Part shown: in pieces, positions 35,702-43,222 of the stretch | How positions within the stretch are numbered: the stretch's first letter is position 1 | Layout of the letters: each line of letters opens with the position of its first letter | Origin: Nostoc sp. S13 | Lineage (GTDB): Bacteria; Cyanobacteriota; Cyanobacteriia; Cyanobacteriales; Nostocaceae | Direction of reading: 5' to 3' | Length of the DNA: 64,000 bases | Assembly (NCBI RefSeq): GCF_029379315.1 | Contig: NZ_JAQYWQ010000007.1 | Span: 56,332 to 120,331 of the forward strand | The notes under the pieces: model-generated | Told to the model about the DNA's origin: nothing | Databases searched by the model: none | The model's input: the letters and a program-made list of their open reading frames with translations, nothing else | Program-made: the position numbers and the translations under genes

Positions 35702-37762
35702 TTAATTCGTGGCTGTTTGGGCTTCTTGATAAATTATTTCTTGAAACTGGATCATATCTTTTTGGGGATCGGCGTGGCTAACTTTCACCAATATCTGTTC
35801 ACCCAAGTTCACAGAACGTTTGAAAACCATTGGTAACTGCAAGCCTAAATCTTCTAACAAAATTAGGGCCAAGTTGCTATCTTCGCGCAGCCACATCAAC
35901 ACTGTCACATCCCAAGTTTCCTCTGGATGACGGCGTAAATACTCTAGAGCATAATATCTATTAGTTTGCCGTTCTACCATCGTCACCTCTTGGGTGATGC
36001 TGGTGACAGTTATCATTACTTCTTTTAGTTGTTCTGCGGAAAATGGTAAAACTTCACCCCGCAAATGGGCCTTAAGTTGAAAGTGGGTGAGTAAGTCACT
36101 GTAGCGGCGGATGGGAGACGTTGCTTGGGTATATGTATCCAAACCTAAACCAGCATGACGCAAAGGCGTAATGCTCATTTCACTCTTGGGCATACAACGA
36201 CGCATAGCGCAAGCGCGAACGAATCCGGCTGGTAACTGAAGTAATTCCTCATCTGGAGGTAATTCTGGTTGCGGCTGACCACGAAAGGGCAAAGGTATGT
36301 TATTGGCTTTACCATAACGAGCTGCAACTTCACCGGCAAGAATCATCATTTCTGCTACCACTTGCCGCGACGGGGAATCGTCCAAAATGTCAATGTTGAT
36401 CTCGTCATCTTTGACTTTGATCATCGCTTCGGGCATAGTGATGCTAATTGCCCCTTGGGCGTAACGCCAAGCTTTGCGCCTCTGTGCCCAAGTGGCGATC
36501 GCGGCAATTTCCGGTTCTGCTTGTACCCGTAATTGCAGCATTTCATCTACATCTTCGTAGGTGAGGCGATAAGTCGGCTTAATCAAGCTGGTATGAATGC
36601 TATAGTCTTCTACTACCCCAGTTGTACCTAAAACAATCCCGAAACTGAGGGCGCAACAAACCTGTCCCTGTATTAGACTCATTGGCCCAGTTGCTAATAC
36701 CTCTGGGAACATGGGAATCATCCCCGTAGGTAAATAAACTGTGCTACCCCGCTTTCTGGCTTCCAAATCTAATTCATCTTCTGGTACTAACCATCGAGTC
36801 GGATCGGCGATATGCACCCACAGGCGTTCCCGTCCATCGGGGAGTACTTCCCAACTTAGACCATCGTCGATCTCTGTGGTAGTTTCATCATCAATGGTGT
36901 AGACCTTCAGGTGAGTCAGATCCAGGCGGTTTGTATCTGAGTCAATCGGCGGGAAATCCAAACGCTGTTGCGCCACTTCTAATACCTTATTAGGAAATTG
37001 AATCGGAATTGAAGAACGACGCAGGAACAAGTTTTCATAAGGACTCCAGCAACCCAAATCCACCAACAGTTGAAAGGCTCCTTGCGGTGTTGTGGGCCGT
37101 CCCAGCATGGTCATAGTTTCTAATACTGGAGCGCTTGGCGGATAAGCACGAGCCAAGGAGTCATAATTGACCCCCGTCCGCACAGTGTCAGCAAGCAGCG
37201 CTGCGTATTTTTCTAGTCCTTCTAAGCGCTGGCGATCGTGGCGCCGCCACTCTACTGCTTCACCTTTGAGTGCCTGCTCTACGCGAGTTAAAAATTCCTG
37301 CTGTCCCTTAGCTTTTAGTGCCTCTACTTCCAGTTGGTGCTTGCGTTCTGCCACTTGAGCCGCAGTTCGCGGCTCGTAAGCGTCTCCTTTTTGCTTGAAA
37401 TAGAGTTTGTCGTCTGATAACAAGCAATAGGCGGCGTAACAATGAGGCGCGGCTGATTCTGAAAATAGCAGATTCGCCATTTGGTCTGGGGTGATTGTTT
37501 CCCCATCTTCAACCAGTAATTCCCAAGCTACTTCCAAGCTGGATGGATCTAAATAAGCCTTGACCTGCTCCAAAAAGCTGGCAATTTCAGAGGGCTTGTA
37601 AGTCTCTTTGGTAACTGTATAGGTAATTTGTCTAGGCGCGAGGCTGTGGGATTGACCACGTTCATCTACCACAAACCAGCGGGTTTTACCGTCTGGACGT
37701 TCTACGATGCCCAGACGGCGATCGCCTTGAACCCTAAATTCAACTAGCGTCCCCTTCTCCAC
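35702..37762 (-). CDS. RNase II/RNase R-family 3'-5' exoribonuclease
   Basis: 686-residue RNB-domain exonuclease that degrades RNA processively. The N-terminus (about 1-50) is a small beta domain. The catalytic RNB domain spans about 280-580 and opens with IDDETTTEIDDGLSWE (Asp291-292 and Asp299-300), the metal-binding Asp cluster. Later blocks GSTVYLPTGMIPMFPEVL and the YTQATSPIRRYSDLLTHFQL block are characteristic. An S1-like C-terminal domain (about 600-680) ends the protein. It is near the ribosomal genes rpsR-rpmG, transcribed in the same direction, with 112 bases between. Confidence 0.93.
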   Translation of the reverse strand: MEKGTLVEFRVQGDRRLGIVERPDGKTRWFVVDERGQSHSLAPRQITYTVTKETYKPSEIASFLEQVKAYLDPSSLEVAWELLVEDGETITPDQMANLLFSESAAPHCYAAYCLLSDDKLYFKQKGDAYEPRTAAQVAERKHQLEVEALKAKGQQEFLTRVEQALKGEAVEWRRHDRQRLEGLEKYAALLADTVRTGVNYDSLARAYPPSAPVLETMTMLGRPTTPQGAFQLLVDLGCWSPYENLFLRRSSIPIQFPNKVLEVAQQRLDFPPIDSDTNRLDLTHLKVYTIDDETTTEIDDGLSWEVLPDGRERLWVHIADPTRWLVPEDELDLEARKRGSTVYLPTGMIPMFPEVLATGPMSLIQGQVCCALSFGIVLGTTGVVEDYSIHTSLIKPTYRLTYEDVDEMLQLRVQAEPEIAAIATWAQRRKAWRYAQGAISITMPEAMIKVKDDEINIDILDDSPSRQVVAEMMILAGEVAARYGKANNIPLPFRGQPQPELPPDEELLQLPAGFVRACAMRRCMPKSEMSITPLRHAGLGLDTYTQATSPIRRYSDLLTHFQLKAHLRGEVLPFSAEQLKEVMITVTSITQEVTMVERQTNRYYALEYLRRHPEETWDVTVLMWLREDSNLALILLEDLGLQLPMVFKRSVNLGEQILVKVSHADPQKDMIQFQEIIYQEAQTATN

Positions 37763-37798
37763 AACTCTCGCACTTTAATTTGGTGAACAGTTTAAATA

Positions 37799-37871
37799 GT
37801 TTTAAGTTAGGAGTTAGGAGTTAGGAGTTTTGATTCTTAACTCATCACTCATCACTCATAACTCATCACTC
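37799..37871. repeat. Heptamer repeats GTTAGGA and ACTCATC
   Basis: Tandem GTTAGGA units (37805-37830) and ACTCATC/ACTCATA units (37840-37870) fill the gap between rpsR and the exonuclease gene. They are of the same style as the other short tandem repeats in the window. Confidence 0.85.
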
Positions 37872-37874
37872 TTT

Positions 37875-38090
37875 TTAGCCTTCCGCATTGATGAATGGCA
37901 ACAAAGCCACAATCCGCGAACGTTTAATTGCTAATGTCAACTCTCGCTGTTGCTGAGACGTCAGCCCAGTAATCCGACGTGGCAGTATTTTACCCCGCTC
38001 TGTGACAAACTTACGCAATAAATCTACATCTTTATAATCGATTGGTTCTCCGGGCTTGATTGGAGAAAGGCGACGACGGAAATAACTCAT
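37875..38090 (-). CDS. rpsR: 30S ribosomal protein S18
   Basis: 71 residues, beginning [21 protein letters not shown], with the S18 core [20 protein letters not shown] and [20 protein letters not shown]. It binds 16S rRNA and S6 in the small-subunit platform. It follows rpmG with two bases between stop and start, so the two are co-translated from one operon, the usual cyanobacterial and plastid rpl33-rps18 order. Confidence 0.98.
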   Translation of the reverse strand: MSYFRRRLSPIKPGEPIDYKDVDLLRKFVTERGKILPRRITGLTSQQQRELTLAIKRSRIVALLPFINAEG

Positions 38091-38092
38091 CT

Positions 38093-38287
38093 TTACTTAA
38101 TTTCCTTGTGAACGGTATGTTTATTGCAGTGGGTGCAGAACTTTTTCAGTTCTAGCCGGTTAGTAGTGTTACGACGATTCTTTGTACTGGTATAACGGGA
38201 AACACCAGCAGAACGCTTGTTTGAATTTGTCCGACACTCGGTACACTCTAGTGTCACAATTATGCGGGCACCTTTACTCTTAGCCAT
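38093..38287 (-). CDS. rpmG: 50S ribosomal protein L33
   Basis: 64 residues, with VTLECTEC near the N-terminus and [17 protein letters not shown] at the C-terminus. The two CxxC pairs make this the zinc-containing form of L33. It is directly upstream of rpsR in the conserved L33-S18 pair. Confidence 0.98.
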   Translation of the reverse strand: MAKSKGARIIVTLECTECRTNSNKRSAGVSRYTSTKNRRNTTNRLELKKFCTHCNKHTVHKEIK

Positions 38288-38330
38288 AATCTTACAAACA
38301 GTGAAGCCTGAAGAGAATTAACACAAATGA

Positions 38331-38888
38331 CTATCGTCTCACATTTCGCCGCATATTTTCAACTAATCTTTTGATTTTTATATCGAGCGAGTAGCCACGA
38401 CGCGACGAAACGATGAAAGTTCCGCAATAGCGATCGTGTAAAGCCTGCCGCATCTGGGCATCAGAGAAGGCAGTGCCACAATCAATTGCTAGAGGAATTA
38501 CTAGCAGTATAGCAGTGGGATTGGCTCTAATATTGCTCAGGGCAATTGACACGAAAAGGGCACCCAAGCCGATAATCGCCTCTCGCTTCAGCAGTGAGGG
38601 CAAATCTGGAATTCTGCCCATTACTTGCCCATCTTCGACTGACAACACCTTTAAATCGAACGCCCAACGCCCTAAACTTTGCCCTTGATTGTTATATACC
38701 ACCAGCACCCGCAAAACTAGCCAAAGTATTACAAAAACTAGGATTTCAACAAATTGAATACCGATATCGCCGCTTCCCAGTAGGGAACTGACTAACCAGA
38801 CACCAAGAAAATCTAGTCCTAATGCCATACCTCGCCGCCCAATTTCAGCTTTGGGATAGTGTTTTTGGGGAACTCGTTCGATTGTCAT
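38331..38888 (-). CDS. RDD family membrane protein
   Basis: About 185 residues from the ATG at 38888 (MTIERVPQKHYPKAE); a TTG at 38897 is also in frame. It has three or four transmembrane segments (about 20-40, 45-70, 100-125 and 125-145) and RDD-type charged residues: GRRGMALGLDFLGVW supplies the Arg-Asp pair, and QSLGRWAFDLKVLSVEDGQ is the family's conserved loop. RDD proteins are poorly characterised membrane proteins with possible transport roles. It precedes rpmG by 43 bases and may share its transcript. Confidence 0.85.
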   Translation of the reverse strand: MTIERVPQKHYPKAEIGRRGMALGLDFLGVWLVSSLLGSGDIGIQFVEILVFVILWLVLRVLVVYNNQGQSLGRWAFDLKVLSVEDGQVMGRIPDLPSLLKREAIIGLGALFVSIALSNIRANPTAILLVIPLAIDCGTAFSDAQMRQALHDRYCGTFIVSSRRGYSLDIKIKRLVENMRRNVRR

Positions 38889-39159
38889 ACAAAACAAGTA
38901 TTTTTATTTAGGGTTGGGAAATAATGATTGCTCCTGTTTTTAATATTAAGGTGATGACTTGGCTACTTGCTGCGCTGTAAACAAACAAAAACCAGCTAAC
39001 ATAAATTTATACAACTGCCTGCCAACTGCACGACTTAAGAATAGGATTAAGCGTTCTTATACCCTGCCTTAAGCCATTACACGTCATGGATGCAACATAC
39101 AGCAGGGGCTAGGGTGTCCGTTCGCGCAGCCTGCCCAAAGGGCTTAGGATGAGAGTATA

Positions 39160-39573
39160 GTGCCGCAATCTCTCTCAATTTCCTTCTTTGATCCATTGAG
39201 TACTCTCATAAATAGTTTCACTCCAGTGCTTAATGGTGTCTCTAACTACAGCTTTTTGAGATTCAACTTTGATAACACTACCCAGCAAATCTTTGGCCGC
39301 TTTGATGTTGGCAAGGATGATGAACTTCCTGGCGACACATGGCTTAATAATAATCTCGCACTCATAAACGAAGGTTTTAGTAATGAGGTTCTAGCTAAAG
39401 AATTTGGTTTTAACAATAGAGATGCAGCAGGCACAAAGCAAATACTATATTTAAGTAACAATTTGGTTCAGGTATCCAAAGTCTCCGAAGGAAGCATAAT
39501 TATAGGTTTACTAGTAGCGTGTAGTTTGGGATTTACCGCTCATAGAAATCTAGACAAAGCTACCCAAGAGTAG
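39160..39573 (+). CDS. Hypothetical protein, possibly N-terminally truncated
   Basis: Up to 137 residues, no family recognised. The frame starts at a GTG (39160) without a ribosome-binding site, directly after a dispersed palindromic repeat (about 39115-39150, GTCCGTTCGCGCAGCCTGCC), so the original 5' end may be lost. The sequence is polar with SFLRFNFDNTTQQIFGRFDV and LPGDTWLNNN, and ends in a hydrophobic segment (about 110-126). Coding potential is plausible but uncertain. The preceding gap 38889-39114 holds nothing recognised. Confidence 0.35.
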   Translation: MPQSLSISFFDPLSTLINSFTPVLNGVSNYSFLRFNFDNTTQQIFGRFDVGKDDELPGDTWLNNNLALINEGFSNEVLAKEFGFNNRDAAGTKQILYLSNNLVQVSKVSEGSIIIGLLVACSLGFTAHRNLDKATQE

Positions 39574-39622
39574 ACTCAGTGTTACTTTACAGGGATAAAA
39601 GAAAAAGTCGGAGGCGATCGCT

Positions 39623-40888
39623 ATGTTATCAGTCGGCGATGCAGAAGCAATTATTTTAAATTTAGTACAACCGTTGGATGATCAACGGGATATAGAAGTT
39701 GTCGATTTATTGGCAGCCGCTAGTCGGATTTTGGCAGTGCCTGTCACCAGTCCGCTAGATTTTCCTCATTGGGATAATTCGGCAATGGATGGCTACGCAG
39801 TTCGCTACGAAGATGTACAGGACTCTAGCGCCGAACAACCAGCCATTTTAGAAATTGTTGAAGAGATTCCGGCTGGGTATCAGCCCAAGTCTACGATTCA
39901 ACCAGGGCAAGCAGCGCGGATTTTCACAGGTGCGGTGATGCCAGCAGGGGCAGATACTGTAGTTATGCAAGAGAAGACACGCCAAGAGGAAAACCGCGTA
40001 TTTATCCTAGATACGCCAAAACCGCAAGAATTTGTCAGACATAAAGCATCTTTTTATCAAGCTGGAACACAACTACTACCAGCAGGAATTAAGTTAAATG
40101 CCCCAGAAATTGCCGTATTGGCAGCAGCACAATGTCAGCAATTAAGTGTTTATCGTCGTCCGCGTGTAGCAATTTTTTCTACTGGTGATGAGTTGGTATC
40201 AGTTGATAAACTACTGCAACCAGGACAGATAGTGGATTCTAATCAGTATGCGATCGCAGCTTTGGTAAAGGAGAGTGGGGCAGAACCGTTAATTTTAGGT
40301 ATTGTTAAGGATGATCCAGTTGCTCTGGAGAAAGTCATTACCCATGCCGTGGCGATCGCTGATATAGTTCTCTCTTCTGGTGGTGTCTCAGTGGGAGATT
40401 ATGATTATGTTGACAAAATTCTAGAGTCACTAAGAGCAAAAATCCATATTCGGGCTGTACAGATAAAGCCCGGAAAACCCCTCACCGTCGCCACACTCCC
40501 CAGTACAGACGCGATTAATCGCGTCTGTACCCACTCCCCACTCTATTTTGGTTTACCAGGAAACCCTGGTGCTGTGTTAGTGACATTTTGGCGGTTTGTG
40601 CTACCAGCAATCAAGAAACTTTCGGGAATTACTGAAGCTTGGGAGCCAGTATTTTTGAAAGTGCGATCGCATGATGAATTGCGATCGGACGGCAAGAATG
40701 AAACTTACCTTTGGGGTAAATTGCATTTAATTGATGGGATTTACGAATTTCACAAAGCTGGTGGTAGTCACAGTTCTGGCAATTTAATTAATTTAGCTCA
40801 AACCAATGCCTTAGCTGTTCTACCGATGGGTAAAACATTAATTTCCCCACAAGAAGAGGTGCAAGTTTTGCAGCTTTTTAACGGGTAA
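39623..40888 (+). CDS. moeA: Molybdopterin molybdenumtransferase MoeA
   Basis: Inserts molybdate into adenylated molybdopterin, the last step of molybdenum-cofactor synthesis. 421 residues: the N-terminal domain has FPHWDNSAMDGYAVRYED and ARIFTGAVMPAGADTVVMQE. The MogA-like domain has IFSTGDEL, QIVDSNQYAI, SSGGVSVGDYD and GLPGNPGAV. Unusually, the segment between KPGKPLTVATL and the LYFGLPGNP block is lengthened by about 14 residues (STDAINRVCTHSP) encoded by a palindromic repeat inserted in frame. The enzyme probably remains active because the insert sits in a loop just before GLPGNP. No other moe/mob gene is adjacent. Confidence 0.95.
   Translation: MLSVGDAEAIILNLVQPLDDQRDIEVVDLLAAASRILAVPVTSPLDFPHWDNSAMDGYAVRYEDVQDSSAEQPAILEIVEEIPAGYQPKSTIQPGQAARIFTGAVMPAGADTVVMQEKTRQEENRVFILDTPKPQEFVRHKASFYQAGTQLLPAGIKLNAPEIAVLAAAQCQQLSVYRRPRVAIFSTGDELVSVDKLLQPGQIVDSNQYAIAALVKESGAEPLILGIVKDDPVALEKVITHAVAIADIVLSSGGVSVGDYDYVDKILESLRAKIHIRAVQIKPGKPLTVATLPSTDAINRVCTHSPLYFGLPGNPGAVLVTFWRFVLPAIKKLSGITEAWEPVFLKVRSHDELRSDGKNETYLWGKLHLIDGIYEFHKAGGSHSSGNLINLAQTNALAVLPMGKTLISPQEEVQVLQLFNG
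40503..40530. repeat. 28-base palindromic repeat inside moeA
   Basis: A perfect palindrome made of GTAC, the 20-base core AGACGCGATTAATCGCGTCT and GTAC. The same core occurs three times at 53630-53737. ACTCCCC is present on both sides. It encodes part of STDAINRVCT in frame in MoeA. Confidence 0.95.
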
Positions 40889-41055
40889 TAGGGAGTAGGG
40901 GGGATGAGGGAGTAGGGGGAGCAGGGGGAGCAGGGGAAGCTGAGGGAGACGATGGGGACAAGGGGGACAAGGGAGAATTATTGAACAAGTTTCTTCCTTA
41001 TGCCCAATGCCCAATGCCCAATGCCCAATGCCCAATGCCCAATGCCCAATGCCCA
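40889..41055. repeat. Tandem heptamers between convergent genes
   Basis: GGGGGAGCAG-type runs (40895-40970) are followed by CCCAATG heptamers (about 41000-41053), which end just before the stop of the aminotransferase gene. This is short tandem repeat DNA, no gene. Confidence 0.9.
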
Positions 41056-41058
41056 GTA

Positions 41059-42291
41059 TTAAAATATCTGATCAAAAGCCTCAATCAAGCTGTTAACTTC
41101 CTCAAGTGTGTTGTAATGCACCATACTTACCCGGACTATTCCGCCTTGCGATGCTAACCCCAGGTATTCAATCAGCCGTTTAGCATAAAAGTCCCCATAG
41201 CGAATTCCAATGTAATGTTGATCAATTTTTACCGGAATGGTTGAGCTATTTATTTCATCTACCACAAAACATATAGTTGGCACACGAAATTGACGGTCAG
41301 CCTTTGATTGACCAATCACTCGCACATTAGATTTGCTGTTGAGGTAATTTAGTAGGCGATCGCTAATCTTTTCTTCATGTATGCTAATTAAATCAAACGC
41401 CTGCACCATTTGATTTCTCAAATCAGGTGCAGTTTGATTGCCGTAGTGCAGTTGTGCTAATTCACTGAGATAATCACATAAACCCAACATTCCATAACTT
41501 AATTCAAAATTGACGTTCCCTAACTGAAATTTATAAGGTATATCTGTCTGTTCAATAAAATAATGGTTAAGACCAGGCAATTTTAATAAATGTTCTTCTT
41601 TACCATAAAGTAAGGCATGATGTGGACCATAAACTTTATAAAAACTCAAAGTATAGAAATCAACATCTAAATCTTGGACATCAACTAATCTGTGAGGTGC
41701 ATAAGCTACACCATCTACACAAATCATCGCGTTGCGCTCGTGTACAAATGCAGCAATTTCTTTGATCGGGTTGATCGTTCCCAGAACATTAGAAGCATGA
41801 GTCAAGGCTACTAGTTTGGTGCGCTGACTCATCAATGGTTCTAAATCTGCTAAATGAAGTTCCAAGGTATCTGGGCGAATTTGCCACACTTTAACCTTCA
41901 TTCCTTGTTTTTCAAGAGCCACCCAAGCACCAATATTTGACTCATGGTCACAATTAGTAACAATAATCTCATCACCAGGTGTGAAGGTTTGACCCAGACA
42001 AATGGAGAGAACTTTCAACATCATTGTAGTAGATGGGCCCATAACCACTTCTTTAAAAGAATTGGCATTAATGAAAGTCGCCATTCCCCTAGTTGCTAAA
42101 GCCAATCTTTCTCCTGCAAGTTGAGACACTGCATAAGAAGCTCCCAACTGGACATCAGAACTCAGGAGATATTCGCTAATTCTATCTACTACTTTTTTCA
42201 GGGTTTGTGACCCGCCAGCATTATCGAAAAAAGTCCATTCACCAGCTAGGGCAGGAAAATATTGACGAACTTTATCAAGATTCAGGAGCAT
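41059..42291 (-). CDS. Class-V aminotransferase, cysteine-desulfurase-like
   Basis: 410-residue PLP enzyme of the NifS/SufS fold. The Schiff-base Lys is expected at 219 (LSFYKVYGPHHALLYG), with the cofactor-stacking His116 (CDHESN) and Asp193 (CVDGVAYAPH). The C-terminal loop that carries the catalytic Cys in SufS-type desulfurases shows no Cys (RVSMVHYNTLEEV), so a genuine desulfurase activity is doubtful. It fits the uncharacterised cysteine-desulfurase-like group. Substrate unknown. Convergent with moeA, with only heptamer repeats between. Confidence 0.85.
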   Translation of the reverse strand: MLLNLDKVRQYFPALAGEWTFFDNAGGSQTLKKVVDRISEYLLSSDVQLGASYAVSQLAGERLALATRGMATFINANSFKEVVMGPSTTMMLKVLSICLGQTFTPGDEIIVTNCDHESNIGAWVALEKQGMKVKVWQIRPDTLELHLADLEPLMSQRTKLVALTHASNVLGTINPIKEIAAFVHERNAMICVDGVAYAPHRLVDVQDLDVDFYTLSFYKVYGPHHALLYGKEEHLLKLPGLNHYFIEQTDIPYKFQLGNVNFELSYGMLGLCDYLSELAQLHYGNQTAPDLRNQMVQAFDLISIHEEKISDRLLNYLNSKSNVRVIGQSKADRQFRVPTICFVVDEINSSTIPVKIDQHYIGIRYGDFYAKRLIEYLGLASQGGIVRVSMVHYNTLEEVNSLIEAFDQIF

Positions 42292-42598
42292 AGTATAAGT
42301 TTTCTAGAGAATGTTCTTTACCCTAGCTTACCTTTTGGCAAGTCCCTCCCAGAGCATCTACATCCTCTTTTGGTGTTTATAGCTTGTTGTACTAGCCTTT
42401 TGGCTGTGTAAGAATCTCTCTAAAGGAGGTATACTTGGAGACCCAAATAGTAGCTTAATGACATATCTAACTTACAGCAAAGGTTAATGTCTTGATTCTT
42501 CACAATTCTCGCCAATTTTATTTGATAAGTTTAAGGGAGAGTCAAAGCAACTATTGTTTAGATTCTTAATTCCTTGATTGGAAACAAAGGAACGACCT
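42292..42598. other. Gap between divergent genes
   Basis: 307 bases with no recognised gene or repeat family. It should hold the aminotransferase promoter and that of the small downstream gene. AAAGGA at 42586 precedes the ATG at 42599 as ribosome-binding site. Confidence 0.4.
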
Positions 42599-42820
42599 AT
42601 GAACATTACGGTTAAATACGACATTGAGGTGATCAAGGAAGAAGCACTTCAACTTGTTAAAAAGAGACTTGTTAACCGTCAACAGCCAATTTATACCATC
42701 TGTAAATATATTCCTCATAGTGACTGGGTTAATTTTGAGCTTGAGTTAGAAAAAAATGAATTTCTACTCAGAGATAGAATTATCGACCTACTCAATCACG
42801 AATCTTGGGAAGACGATTGA
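42599..42820 (+). CDS. Small conserved-looking protein of unknown function
   Basis: 73 residues from the ATG at 42599 (MNITVKYDIEVIKEEALQLV), charged, with a predicted helix, then two strands and a C-terminal acidic helix (RDRIIDLLNHESWEDD). No signal or membrane segment, no recognised family. The start is preferred over an in-frame TTG at 42578 because AAAGGA lies about eight bases before it. It lies upstream of the sucrose-synthase-like gene but is separated by 402 bases. Confidence 0.6.
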   Translation: MNITVKYDIEVIKEEALQLVKKRLVNRQQPIYTICKYIPHSDWVNFELELEKNEFLLRDRIIDLLNHESWEDD

Positions 42821-43222
42821 GGCTGCATCTAAAAGCTGAACCCCATTAGCAGCATCCGAATAAAATTAAAATTAAAAATTAATTTTTCAGCACTAAAAAC
42901 CCTCGACTTAAGTCGGGGGTTAGAAACTAGCTATGGTGAGAAAAAATTATCTCTATTACTCTCACAACGAATATTTAACCGTGAACATTGCAGTTTTAAG
43001 TCTGACTTAAGTTCAGATGCGGCTAAATTAGTCATATTAGCCTGTGGACTGGATAGTGCCGACACTTTCAGGAAGACGAACTGGCAATTGTTAATAATTG
43101 TTAGTATTTTTGTATCGGTTATTATGGTTATTTACCATTATGGGGGAAATGTACCTCACAGAACTGGAGACCGGAAAGAAAAATGAGGTCGTGACCTAGC
43201 TAAATTTCTGGAATTCGTCATC
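42821..43222. other. Gap upstream of the sucrose-synthase-like gene
   Basis: 402 bases with no gene. A hairpin (AACCCTCGACTT/AAGTCGGGGGTT, 42898-42921, one mismatch) may be the terminator of the small upstream gene. The rest should contain the promoter of the sucrose-synthase-like gene. No NtcA-type GTA-N8-TAC site was found by eye. Confidence 0.4.
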
